Shown here in pieces: positions 8,761 through 17,207 of a DNA stretch of 64,000 nt. The first letter of the stretch is position 1. Every line of letters begins with the position of its first letter. A program made the position numbers and the translations under genes. Below the pieces are notes generated by a model, which made no database searches, was not told the DNA's origin, and saw only the letters and a list, made by a program, of their open reading frames with translations. Source of the DNA: Methylobacterium nonmethylotrophicum (GTDB lineage Bacteria > Pseudomonadota > Alphaproteobacteria > Rhizobiales > Beijerinckiaceae); assembly GCF_004745635.1 (NCBI RefSeq), contig NZ_SRLB01000014.1, forward strand, positions 62,001-126,000, given 5' to 3'.

Positions 8761-9917
8761 CGGTCCCGGCCGGACGCCCGATCCCGCATCGCGGCGCGCC
8801 GGTCCTCAACGTGTTCATGACCGTCGATGCGGTCGGGGGCGTCTGGCAGTACGGGCTCGACCTGGCCGAGGAGCTGACCCGCCAGGGCGTCGGCGTGACG
8901 CTCGCGGTCCTCGGGCCCGAGCCGGGCCATGACCAGCTGCGCGCCGCCCGCGCCATCCGCGGCGTCGCCCTGTGCCCCCTCGGGGCCAGCCTCGACTGGA
9001 CCGCGCTCACGCCCGGCGAGGTCGAGGCCGCCGCCGCGATGGTCGCCCGGGAGGCCGAGCGGGCCGGCGCCGACCTCATCCACCTCAACAGCCCGGCGCT
9101 CGCCGGCATCGCCGCGTTCGGTGCCCCCGTGGTGGCGGTGGCGCATTCCTGCGTGGCGACCTGGTGGGCGGCGATGCGCCCCGGGCCCCTGCCGCCTGAC
9201 CTCGCCTGGCGGGCGAACCTGGTGGCGGAGGGCTACCGCCGGGTCGACGCGCTCATCAGCCCCACCCACGCCTTCGCGGCGGCGACCGCCGCGACCTACG
9301 GCCTCGCCCCGCCGCAGGTCGTGCGCAACGGTCGCCGCAGCGCCGCCGCGCGGGGTCACCGCACCCCGGCCGGCACGGCGGCCTCCCCCTTCGCCTTCAC
9401 GGCCGGACGGCTCTGGGACGAGGGCAAGAACGCCCGCACCCTCGATCGGGCCGCGGCGCGGATGCGCCTGCCCTTCCTCGCCGCCGGCGACCTGAAGGGG
9501 CCGAACGCGGCGCAGTTCTCCCCCGAGCACCTGCGGCCCCTCGGCCGCCTGAGCGACCAGGACGTGGCGCGCTGGCTCGCGGGCGCGCCGGTCTACGCCT
9601 CCGCCGCCCGCTACGAGCCCTTCGGCCTCGGCGTGCTGGAGGCCGCGAGCGCCGGTTGCGCCCTGGTGCTCTCCGACATCCCGACCTTCCGCGAGTTGTG
9701 GGACGAGGCCGCGATCTTCATCGCGCCCGACGACGATGCGGGCTTCGCCTGCGCGATCGAGATGGTGGCGGCCGATCCCGCGATCCGGGCGCGGCTCGGC
9801 GCCGAGGCGCGGGCGCGGGCCGGGACCTACACGGTCGAGGCGATGACGGCCGGCGTGCTCGACGCCTACCGGACCGTGCTGGAGGCCCCCGCCCTGCGGG
9901 CCGGGGTGCCGGCGTGA
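8745..9917 (+). CDS. Glycosyltransferase family 4/GT-B protein
   Basis: A 390-residue GT-B glycosyltransferase. The N-terminal domain has VDAVGGVWQYGLDLAEEL, the usual glycine-rich acceptor-side loop. The C-terminal nucleotide-sugar domain has FTAGRLWDEGKN and the E-x7-E motif in YEPFGLGVLEAASAGCALVL, followed by SDIPTFRELWDEAA. ATG 8745 lies inside the end of the radical SAM gene (16-base overlap) and GGAGG precedes it by 4 bases. It ends overlapping the next gene by GTGA. It should transfer the sugar made by the two epimerases onto a cell-surface or small-molecule acceptor. Confidence 0.9.
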   Translation: MLPSLTVPAGRPIPHRGAPVLNVFMTVDAVGGVWQYGLDLAEELTRQGVGVTLAVLGPEPGHDQLRAARAIRGVALCPLGASLDWTALTPGEVEAAAAMVAREAERAGADLIHLNSPALAGIAAFGAPVVAVAHSCVATWWAAMRPGPLPPDLAWRANLVAEGYRRVDALISPTHAFAAATAATYGLAPPQVVRNGRRSAAARGHRTPAGTAASPFAFTAGRLWDEGKNARTLDRAAARMRLPFLAAGDLKGPNAAQFSPEHLRPLGRLSDQDVARWLAGAPVYASAARYEPFGLGVLEAASAGCALVLSDIPTFRELWDEAAIFIAPDDDAGFACAIEMVAADPAIRARLGAEARARAGTYTVEAMTAGVLDAYRTVLEAPALRAGVPA

Positions 9918-11017
9918 GGATCGTCGCCTTCACGCATTCCCTGCGCTCGTGCTGGAACCACGGCAACGCCCACTTCCTGCGCGGCGTGCTGCGCGAGCTC
10001 CAGGCGCTGGGCCACACGGTCGCGGCCCACGAGCCGGAGGGCGCCTGGAGCGTCGAGAATCTGCTTCGCGATCACGGCGCGGCGGGCCTCGCCGCCTCCC
10101 TCGCGCCCTACCCCGAACTCACCGCCACGATCGACCCGCCAGACTTCGGCTTGGACGACGCGTCGCTGGACGCCGCCCTCGACGGCGCCGACCTCGTGCT
10201 GGTGCACGAGTGGAACGCGCCCGCCCTCGTCGCCCGCATCGGCGCGGCCCGGCGCAACGGCGGCCGCTTCACGCTGCTCTTCCACGACACCCACCACCGG
10301 GCGGTGAGCGAGCCAGACGCGATGCGGGCCTATGATCTCTCAGGGTACGACGGCGTGCTGGCCTTCGGCGAGACCCTGGCGGAGGTCTATCGCGGCTGGG
10401 GCTGGGGCAACCGCGTCTTCGTGTGGCACGAGGCCGCCGATACCCGCCTGTTTCGCCCGCCGGCCACCCCCCTCCCCCGCGACGGGCTGGTCTGGATCGG
10501 CAACTGGGGCGACGGCGAGCGCAGCGCCGAGCTGGAGCGGTTCCTGTTCGGGCCCGCCCGGCGGACCGGCCTGCCCCTCGACGTCTGGGGCGTGCGCTAC
10601 CCGGAGGAGGCCCTGGACGTGCTGCGCCAGCACGGCGCCCGCTACCGCGGCTGGCTGCCGAACGCCCGCGCCCCGGAGGTGTTTTCCCGCCACCTCGCCA
10701 CCGTCCACGTGCCGCGGCGCTTCTACGTCGAGGCCCTGCCCGGCATCCCGACGATCCGGGTGTTCGAGGCCCTGGCCTGCGGCATCCCCCTGGTCTCGGC
10801 CCCCTGGCGCGACAGCGAGGGCCTGTTCACGGCGGGCCGCGACTTCCTGGTCGCCCCGGACGGACCTGCGATGGAGCGCCACCTGCGCGACCTCGCGCAG
10901 GATCCGGGCCTGCGCGCCGCGCTCGCCGAGCAGGGCTTGCGGACGATCCGGGCGCGGCACACCTGCGCGCACCGGGCGGCGGAGCTGGTGGCGGTGGCGG
11001 AGGGGTTGCGGGGGTGA
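9914..11017 (+). CDS. CgeB-like glycosyltransferase, last gene of the sugar operon
   Basis: A 367-residue GT-B protein that starts at GTG 9914, overlapping the stop of the previous gene by four bases. Visible parts are RIVAFTHSLRSCWNHGNAHF at the N terminus, a histidine-rich LLFHDTHHRAVS, and a C-terminal domain with WIGNWGDGERSAELERFL and a donor-binding ALPGIPTIRVFEALACGIPL. The SAPWRDSEGLF sequence matches CgeB/DUF3880-type transferases as I recall them. It belongs to the five-gene run from 5032. Acceptor and donor are unknown. Confidence 0.88.
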   Translation: MRIVAFTHSLRSCWNHGNAHFLRGVLRELQALGHTVAAHEPEGAWSVENLLRDHGAAGLAASLAPYPELTATIDPPDFGLDDASLDAALDGADLVLVHEWNAPALVARIGAARRNGGRFTLLFHDTHHRAVSEPDAMRAYDLSGYDGVLAFGETLAEVYRGWGWGNRVFVWHEAADTRLFRPPATPLPRDGLVWIGNWGDGERSAELERFLFGPARRTGLPLDVWGVRYPEEALDVLRQHGARYRGWLPNARAPEVFSRHLATVHVPRRFYVEALPGIPTIRVFEALACGIPLVSAPWRDSEGLFTAGRDFLVAPDGPAMERHLRDLAQDPGLRAALAEQGLRTIRARHTCAHRAAELVAVAEGLRG

Positions 11018-11194
11018 GGGAGCGGTGCCCCACCGAGTCCCAACACCGTGGGGATGAACGGCGCAGCCTGACCCGGCCGTGAGCCTCACCCGCACGATCT
11101 GCCGGGCTGTGTCTCGACGGCGACACGTCACTGGCGAGAACCGCGTAAACATGGAGGAGACCCCGGGCCGCTCACCCCCGCGAGGGAGAAACCC

Positions 11195-12481
11195 ATGGAT
11201 TGCCGGATCCTGCGCCAGCTCACCCTCAAGGCGGACGGCCATCTGTCCTGCGATGACAGCAATGGCTACTATATCCATGTTGGCGACGTTGCCTCCAAGC
11301 CAGGCTGGTCGATCAAGCAGGTCTTCGGCGGCGCGATCTACGAGCATATCCGGCGGTCGTTCCAGGAAGGCCGGGCGCCGTGGCCCGGCAAGTGCGAGAC
11401 CTGCGACTGCTATTCGCCGAACGACCGGCCCGTCGATACCCTGGAATCGCGGGTACGGATCATGGTCGAGCCGACGCTCGATTGCCGGCTGGCCTGCCCG
11501 TCCTGCAAGCGCAAGCAGGAGCTGGGGCGGCGCCGGAACGACGACCATCTCTCGCCGGAACTGCTCGGCAACCTGATCCGCAGCTGCGTGCGCTCCGGCA
11601 TCACGGTCGACGAGGTGCATTACCTCGGCTGGGGCGAGCCGCTGCTGCATCCCGGTTTCCGCGACCTCGTCGACACGGTGCGCTCCCTCTCGCCGCGGAC
11701 GATCCAGGAGGTCACCACGACCGGGAACGCCGACTTCCGGACGAGCCTCGGCGACACCTATATCGACCGCCTGGTCGTGTCCTGCGACGGGGTGCGGCAG
11801 GCCGAGTACCAGAGATACCGCATCAACGGCTCCCTCGAGGAGGCCCTGCGGTTCATGCGGGATGCCAAGACCTACGGCAATCCGGACACCTTCGTCGAGT
11901 GGAAGTACATCCTGTTCGACGGCAACGACCACCCCGACGACCTGGTCCGGGCGCAGGAGCTGGCGGACGAGATCGGCCTCGACAGCCTGCTGTTCATCGT
12001 CACCAACTCGAAGACCCGGTCGCTGCGCTACACCGACGAGACCATTGCGGAGATCCCGATCCGGTCGGGCCGGGCCAAGGTGTCCCCCGCCGCCGCGATG
12101 ATGATCGGCTCGCGCCGCTCCGGATCCGTCGACCCGCATCGCTCGCAGCTCGGGGACCGGGAGAACGCCTCCCTCTACATCGACGAATGCCGGGTGACGC
12201 GCGGCAACATCCTGACGGTCAGCGGCTGGTCCCTCGGCGCGGACGGGGCCTATGTCGACGCGGTCGAGATGGTCGCAGGCCCGCACCGGCAGGTCACGAG
12301 GACGCACGACCTGCGCCACGACGTGACGGCGGCCCGTGGCAACGCGCAGGGCGCCCGCTGCGGCTTCCTGTTCCGGGTGCCCTTGGGCGATGGACCAGCG
12401 CCCGACAGCCTCGCCCTGACCGTGCGTCTGCGCAACCACACGCAGGACTTCTCCGCCATGGTCAGCTGGCCGTCGACCTGA
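11195..12481 (+). CDS. Radical SAM protein with N-terminal SPASM-like cysteine region and C-terminal beta-domain
   Basis: A 428-residue protein with three parts. Residues 1-75 hold C19, C67, C70 and C72 (LKADGHLSCDD, GKCETCDCY) separated by an IHVGDV and FGGAIYEHIRRSFQEGR stretch; this is the layout of a SPASM/twitch auxiliary cluster domain but placed before the core. The radical SAM core has C97, C101 and C104 (DCRLACPSC), then LGWGEPLLHP for the GGE SAM contact. Residues about 325-428 (ECRVTRGNILTVSGWSLG onward) look like a small beta-sandwich found on some glycosyltransferases of this group. Reaction unknown. It stands 177 bases after the sugar operon and may have its own promoter. GAGGGAG precedes the ATG. 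Confidence 0.85.
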   Translation: MDCRILRQLTLKADGHLSCDDSNGYYIHVGDVASKPGWSIKQVFGGAIYEHIRRSFQEGRAPWPGKCETCDCYSPNDRPVDTLESRVRIMVEPTLDCRLACPSCKRKQELGRRRNDDHLSPELLGNLIRSCVRSGITVDEVHYLGWGEPLLHPGFRDLVDTVRSLSPRTIQEVTTTGNADFRTSLGDTYIDRLVVSCDGVRQAEYQRYRINGSLEEALRFMRDAKTYGNPDTFVEWKYILFDGNDHPDDLVRAQELADEIGLDSLLFIVTNSKTRSLRYTDETIAEIPIRSGRAKVSPAAAMMIGSRRSGSVDPHRSQLGDRENASLYIDECRVTRGNILTVSGWSLGADGAYVDAVEMVAGPHRQVTRTHDLRHDVTAARGNAQGARCGFLFRVPLGDGPAPDSLALTVRLRNHTQDFSAMVSWPST

Positions 12482-12508
12482 GGCGTTCCTTATCGGTCGT
12501 GCACGAAG

Positions 12509-12649
12509 TCAATACCGCACGAACTCGCCGAGCCGGCCGGCGAGGCGGTAGGCGCGCTCGCGGGTCAGCCCGCGCAGGATCACCCGGGTGTCGCTGTAGA
12601 GCGTGAACGTGCCGTCCGGGTCGGCCTGGATCCGGATGCCCTCGTACAT
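12509..12649 (-). CDS. 46-residue protein of unknown function
   Basis: A very short gene preceded by AGGAGGGAG about 9 bases before the ATG, the strongest ribosome site in this part of the window. The product MYEGIRIQADPDGTFTLYSD... ends in AYRLAGRLGEFVRY and looks like a compact beta-hairpin plus helix. It ends 27 bases from the convergent radical SAM gene. A much longer frame on this strand runs on upstream to 14821 but there it is antisense to lldD. Function unknown. Confidence 0.6.
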   Translation of the reverse strand: MYEGIRIQADPDGTFTLYSDTRVILRGLTRERAYRLAGRLGEFVRY

Positions 12650-12880
12650 GGCGTGGCGCTCCCTCCTGTCGTTGCGGCACCCGCCGCCGATGCGGAGGTC
12701 AACGCGTGACAGGCCCCGCGGGTACGCGGCGGGGTTGCTTTTTCTTTGGGCACCCGGCGGGCATGAAACGAATGGCCTACCGGAACCTTCGCCGTTGGAT
12801 GAAACTTTCCTGCCTACCCGCCGTTCCGGTGGGCCGAGTCCCGCCATGGGGCGGGAGCTCGGGAGAGGGAGATCCCCAAG

Positions 12881-13150
12881 ATGAAGACGTTGACTCTGGG
12901 CCTCGCGGCGGCGGCCGTTCTCGGCAGCCTCACCCTCGGCATCGGCGCGGCCTCCGCCGCCCCGGCGAGCCCGGCCGGCATCCAGGCCGGCGCCCCGATG
13001 GTCGAGCAGGCGGCCATGATGCATCACGAGCGCCGGATGATGCGTCGCCACATGATGCGGCGGCACATGATGCATCGCCGCCACATGATGCACCGGCGGC
13101 ACATGATGCACCGGCGGCACATGATGCATCGCCGCATGCACCGCATGTAA
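12881..13150 (+). CDS. Exported Met/His/Arg-repeat peptide
   Basis: An 89-residue protein. Residues 1-26 are a clean signal peptide ending ASA-AP. After a short linker, residues 48-89 are almost only Met, His and Arg, built from repeats of the type RRHMMH (about seven copies). Such Met/His clusters bind Cu(I), Ag(I) or Ni in periplasmic proteins; the arginines make it strongly basic, so nucleic acid, heparin-like glycan or membrane binding is an alternative. GGGAGAGGGAGA precedes the ATG and a terminator follows, so it is a single-gene transcript. The repeated codons favour slippage, so copy number may vary between strains. Confidence 0.75.
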   Translation: MKTLTLGLAAAAVLGSLTLGIGAASAAPASPAGIQAGAPMVEQAAMMHHERRMMRRHMMRRHMMHRRHMMHRRHMMHRRHMMHRRMHRM

Positions 13151-13160
13151 GGCGGAGGAA

Positions 13161-13193
13161 CCCGCCCGGCCGGCGCCGGGCGGGCCCTTTTTC
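13161..13193 (+). terminator. Rho-independent terminator after the Met/His/Arg peptide gene
   Basis: A perfect 10-bp GC stem (13161-13170 with 13175-13184, loop CGGC) followed by CCCTTTTTC. It lies 8 bases after the stop codon of the peptide gene and directly before the end of convergent lldD. Confidence 0.85.
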
Positions 13194-13194
13194 G

Positions 13195-14418
13195 TCAGAA
13201 CGGCCGGTTGGCGAGCGCCGGCTTGCCGGCCAGGATCCGCTCGTCGACTTGGCGCACGTCGCGCAGGCCGCACATCGCCATCGTGACGTCGAGCTCCTTG
13301 CGGATGATGTCGAGGCACTGGGTCACGCCCGCCTCGCCGCCGGCCCCGAGCCCGTACAGGAAGGCGCGGCCGATGAAGACGCCATGGGCGCCGAGCGCCA
13401 GCGCCTTGATGACGTCCTGCCCCGAGCGGATGCCGCCATCCATCAGAACCTCGATCCGGTCGCCGACCGTCCGGACGATCTCCGGCAGCGCCGCGATCGA
13501 CGAGATCGCCCCGTCGAGCTGACGGCCGCCGTGGTTGGAGACGATCATCGCCTCGGCGCCGCTCTGGGCGGCCAGTTCCGCGTCCTCGGGATCGAGGATC
13601 CCCTTGAGGATTAGCTTGCCGCCCCAGCGGTCGCGGATGCGCTTGACGTCGTCCCAGTTGAGCCGGGGATCGAACTGCTCGGCGGTCCAGGACGAGAGGG
13701 AGCGCAGGTCGCCCACCCCTTGCGCGTGCCCGACGATGTTGCGGAAGGTGCGCCGCTGGGTGCGCAGCATGTTGAGGCACCAGCGCGGCTTCGTCGCCAG
13801 GTTGATGATGTTGGGGATCGTCATCCGGGGCGGGGTCGAGAGGCCGTTCTTCACGTCCTTGTGGCGCTGGCCCAGGATCTGGAGGTCGAGGGTGAGCACC
13901 AGCGCCGAGCACTGCGCCGCCTTGGCGCGGTCGATCAGCCGGTCGATGAAGTCCCGGTCGCGCATCACGTAGAGCTGGAACCAGAACGGGGCGTCGGTGT
14001 TCTCGGCCACGTCCTCGATCGAGCAGATGCTCATGGTCGAGAGCGTGAACGGCACGCCGGCCTTGGCGGCGGCCCGGGCAGCCAGGATCTCGCCGTCGGC
14101 GTGCTGCATCCCCGTGAGGCCGGTCGGCGCCAGGGCCACCGGCATGCTCACCGGCTGGCCCACCATGGTGCTGGCGAGCGTGCGGTTCGTCATGTCGACG
14201 GCGACGCGCTGGCGCAGCTTGATCCTGGAGAAGTCGTCCTCGTTCGCCCGGTAGGTGCCCTCCGAGTACGACCCGGAATCGGCGTAGTCGTAGAACATCC
14301 GCGGCACCCGCCGCTCGGCGAGCACGCGCAGGTCCTCGATGCAGGTGACGGGCCCGCTCGTGAAGAACCGCGACATCCAGGAGGGCGGCCGCGACGAGGG
14401 CATTCGGGTGGCGTGCAT
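13195..14418 (-). CDS. lldD: FMN-dependent alpha-hydroxy-acid dehydrogenase (L-lactate dehydrogenase type)
   Basis: A 407-residue flavoenzyme that oxidises L-lactate or a similar 2-hydroxy acid, feeding electrons to the respiratory chain. The FMN barrel is complete: FYDYADSG at 42-49, PTGLTGMQHADGE, STMSICSIEDV, FQLY at 147-150, flavin-contacting K272 in LILKGIL, and the catalytic base H296 in SNHGGRQLDG (294-303), then DGGIRSGQDV and GRAFLYGLGAGGE. Start ATG 14418 is preferred; in-frame ATGs at 14403 and 14376 are possible. No cytochrome domain is attached. Lactate versus mandelate or glycolate cannot be separated here. Confidence 0.93.
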   Translation of the reverse strand: MHATRMPSSRPPSWMSRFFTSGPVTCIEDLRVLAERRVPRMFYDYADSGSYSEGTYRANEDDFSRIKLRQRVAVDMTNRTLASTMVGQPVSMPVALAPTGLTGMQHADGEILAARAAAKAGVPFTLSTMSICSIEDVAENTDAPFWFQLYVMRDRDFIDRLIDRAKAAQCSALVLTLDLQILGQRHKDVKNGLSTPPRMTIPNIINLATKPRWCLNMLRTQRRTFRNIVGHAQGVGDLRSLSSWTAEQFDPRLNWDDVKRIRDRWGGKLILKGILDPEDAELAAQSGAEAMIVSNHGGRQLDGAISSIAALPEIVRTVGDRIEVLMDGGIRSGQDVIKALALGAHGVFIGRAFLYGLGAGGEAGVTQCLDIIRKELDVTMAMCGLRDVRQVDERILAGKPALANRPF

Positions 14419-14576
14419 GGCGTCTCGCTCGTGCGTGTCTTTCGTCCCCGCGCGGGTCGTCCTCGCCCGGGCGCGGGGGGTGCTGTCTTCGCGCCGACCG
14501 GGATAGCCCCATCCGTTCGGCTCTGACCATCGTTTTTGCTGTCCGTCCGGCGCGGCCCGGCACCGCGCCGGCTCCG

Positions 14577-16142
14577 TTACGGCGCCACCTCCTCCCGCGG
14601 CGTGGCGCTGAGCTCGGCCCAGTCCAGTTCCTCCTCGAGGCGCAGATAGGCGTCGTCGCCGATCTCGTCGCGCTCGCGCATCGCCAGGATGGCGCCGCGG
14701 GCGGCCTCGACGGCGCGGCGGCGCAGGGAATCGGCCGGCAGGCTCTCCGGGGCCAGGCCCTCGTCGTGGGCCTCGGCCTCGCGGATGCCGGCGTCGAACT
14801 CGCGCCGCAGGGCCTCGGCATGGGGCGAGCTGTCGTCCGCCAGGCTGTCGCGGGCGGCCCGGTAGGCCGCGGCCCGGGCCCGGCCGATCTCGAGCCCGAC
14901 CGGATCGTCGTCCCCGAGGGAGAACCAGGCCAGCAGCGGGCGCAAGGTGAGGCCCTGGATCACCAGGGTGCCGAGCACGACGCAGAACGCCGTCAGCACC
15001 ACGAGGTCGCGGTGCGGGAACTCGCCCGGAAGCGCCAGCGCGAGCGCGATGGTGACGACGCCGCGCATGCCGCACCAGGCCACCGTGGCGCCCGAGCGCA
15101 GACCGATCGGGCCAGGAACGATCGATTTCGGGCCGATCGGCCCGGCGAGGCGGTGCCAGAGCCGGCCAGCCCCCCGCGCGCCGAGCACCCAGGCGAGGCG
15201 CACCGCCACCGTGGTGCCGAACACCGCCGCGGCGACGAGCGCGTAGCGGCTGCGCTCGGCCGGCCCCAAGCCCTCGAGGAGCGGGCCGATCTGCAGGCCG
15301 ATCAGCACGAAGGCGAGCACGTTGAGCACGAACACCGCCGTCTCCCAGACGGTGTTGGAGGTGACCCGCAGGTGGGCCGGCATCGCGCGGGGGGCGATCC
15401 GCGACACCGTGAGGCCGAAGCTCACCACCGTGAGCACCCCCGAGACGCCGACCCGCTCGGCCGCGAGCCAGAGGCCGAAGGTCGTGATGAATTGCAGCAC
15501 CACGGCGCTCGGCGGATCGGTGACCCGGCGCATCAGCCGGACGTAGAGCACCGCGAGCGCCGGCCCGGCGACGAGCCCGCCGACGACGCCGACGAGGAAG
15601 GTCGGGGCGACCTCGCCGGCCGAGAACGACCCGGTCGCCACGGCGCCGAGCCCTAAGCGGTAGATCAGCAGCGACGAGGCGTCGTTGAACAGGCTCTCGC
15701 CCTTGAGGAGAGTGACGAGGCGGTGCGGCAGCCGGGCATGGGCCAGGACCGAGAGCGCCGCCACCGCGTCCGGCGGCGCCACGATGGCGCCGAGCACGAT
15801 GGCCGCGGAGAGCGGCATGTCGGGCACGAGCCAGCGCACCACCAGCGCCACCGCCGCGGTGGTGACGCCGACCGCCCCGACGACGAGGCCGGCGACGGGC
15901 ATCCAGTTGCGCCGGAGGTCGCGCAGGCTGGTGTCGTAGGCGGCGTCGAGCAGGACGGGAGCGAGGAAGAGGGCGAGCGCCAGGTCCGGGTCGAGGCGCA
16001 GGTTCGGCACCTGGGGCACGAAGGCCAGCACCGCGCCGCCGATGGCGAGGAAGGCCGGGAACGGCGCCCCGAGGCGCCGCGCCAGCCCGGCGAGCAGGAC
16101 CGCGACGACGAGCACGCCCGCGATCCATTCGAAGATCAGCAT
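14577..16142 (-). CDS. Na+/H+ antiporter, CPA1/NhaP type
   Basis: A 521-residue membrane protein with about twelve hydrophobic segments followed by a charged cytoplasmic tail of about 110 residues. The ion-binding signatures are GAIVAPPDAVAAL in the fifth or sixth helix and LKGESLFNDASSLLIYRL, both standard for CPA1 exchangers. RSGATVAWCGMRGVVTIALAL near residue 355 matches the family's late conserved helix. It would expel Na+ (or K+) in exchange for protons. ATG 16142 follows GGAGGGG directly; the frame is open to 16253 but the extra residues are not hydrophobic. It is transcribed away from flbT. Confidence 0.92.
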   Translation of the reverse strand: MLIFEWIAGVLVVAVLLAGLARRLGAPFPAFLAIGGAVLAFVPQVPNLRLDPDLALALFLAPVLLDAAYDTSLRDLRRNWMPVAGLVVGAVGVTTAAVALVVRWLVPDMPLSAAIVLGAIVAPPDAVAALSVLAHARLPHRLVTLLKGESLFNDASSLLIYRLGLGAVATGSFSAGEVAPTFLVGVVGGLVAGPALAVLYVRLMRRVTDPPSAVVLQFITTFGLWLAAERVGVSGVLTVVSFGLTVSRIAPRAMPAHLRVTSNTVWETAVFVLNVLAFVLIGLQIGPLLEGLGPAERSRYALVAAAVFGTTVAVRLAWVLGARGAGRLWHRLAGPIGPKSIVPGPIGLRSGATVAWCGMRGVVTIALALALPGEFPHRDLVVLTAFCVVLGTLVIQGLTLRPLLAWFSLGDDDPVGLEIGRARAAAYRAARDSLADDSSPHAEALRREFDAGIREAEAHDEGLAPESLPADSLRRRAVEAARGAILAMRERDEIGDDAYLRLEEELDWAELSATPREEVAP

Positions 16143-16353
16143 CACCCCTCCGGTTCTGGAGAGAGGCAACGCGCGGGGGCGGCCGGGGTTTGGGCAGGAT
16201 AGCGGGCCCGGCTCACGCGCCGGGCGGCCCCGCTTGAAACGCCGCGATCCCACCGGGGCGCGGCCGCCGGCGGGGAGGATCGAAGGAGACCGGGATGCGA
16301 CGAAGCGCGAGGCCGTCTCGCGGACCGTCAGGGCCGAGGGCCGGACGCCGCGC

Positions 16354-16758
16354 TCAGGCGGCGTCGGTCGCGCCGGTCAGCCGGGCCAGCAGGCTGCGCT
16401 CGTAGGCGACGAGCTCGCGGCCGACCTTCAGGGCGCGGTGGTACTGCTTGGCCGCGAGCTCGTCCTGGATCGCCACCAGGTAGGGGGCGCTCGTCGGGAT
16501 GCTGCGCAGGATCTCGAGCGATTGCCGCACCAGGAGGTCGTCGGCCTCGAGGGGATGGTCGGCGAGGTAGATCAGCTGGAGCGTGACGCAGAGGCGCTTG
16601 CAGGCGGTGTCGGCGCCGCTCTCCGGGATGATCTCGCTCTCGCGCAGGAACTTGCAGGTGTTCTCGATCAGGAGGTTCGTGGCGCGCTCGCCGTTGCGGA
16701 GCGCCGCGCCGTTGATGATCAGCCGCTCGAACGGCTTGAGATGGATGCGCAGGGGCAT
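16354..16758 (-). CDS. flbT: Flagellar biosynthesis repressor FlbT
   Basis: A 134-residue protein with the FlbT hallmark N terminus MPLRIHLKPFERLIINGAAL and the segments NLLIENTCKFLRESEIIP and LCVTLQLIYLADHP. In Caulobacter FlbT binds the 5-prime untranslated region of flagellin mRNA and destabilises or represses it until the hook is complete. Its position, divergent from fliC, fits that role. Its usual partner flaF is not visible in the window. Confidence 0.93.
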   Translation of the reverse strand: MPLRIHLKPFERLIINGAALRNGERATNLLIENTCKFLRESEIIPESGADTACKRLCVTLQLIYLADHPLEADDLLVRQSLEILRSIPTSAPYLVAIQDELAAKQYHRALKVGRELVAYERSLLARLTGATDAA

Positions 16759-17207
16759 GGGCGTCTGTCCGTAAGGGTCTTGGCGAAGGGTGCGCCTTCC
16801 GAATCTGGTTCCATCCGACACGTTCACCCCGACGGGCCGGCCGGAGACCGCGCCGCCGGCGCCGCCCCCCGCCGCCCGCCCCGCAAGCACGATCCGCGCG
16901 GGAAGGACGGCGGGACCGGAGACGGACCGTCCGGGGATGGCCGCGTCCGGCGCACCGGCCCCCGAGGCGGGGCGTCATGGCGGGAAAGGGTGAACATGCG
17001 CCCGACGCTAGGGGCCGGACGATTAAGAATTCACTGTACTGGTGAACGAAACAACTCTCCCGGCGGCAGATTTATCTAACATTAACCATAACAGGACGGA
17101 CCTGATCAGCGTCGCCGTTAGGTTTAAGAAAGACGAAAGGCCCGGGCGGCGATGGTGAACGCGTCGTCAAAAAGACGCCCTTCCCGACGATCAAAAAGGT
17201 CGCCCGC
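16759..17207. other. Intergenic region between flbT and flagellin 1
   Basis: 449 bases without a supported gene. The flbT-proximal half is GC-rich; from about 17020 it turns AT-rich (ATTAACCATAA, GGTTTAAGAA), typical of a promoter. I find no good sigma-28 or sigma-54 match. The ribosome site of flagellin 1 is AAAGGT before ATG 17208. Confidence 0.5.
17161..17178 (+). promoter_or_regulatory. Hairpin in the flagellin 1 leader
   Basis: GCGTC (17161-17165) pairs with GACGC (17174-17178) around an A-rich loop GTCAAAAA. It ends 29 bases before the ATG. A similar small hairpin with an A-rich loop precedes flagellin 2, so a shared regulatory site, perhaps for FlbT, is possible. Confidence 0.35.
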
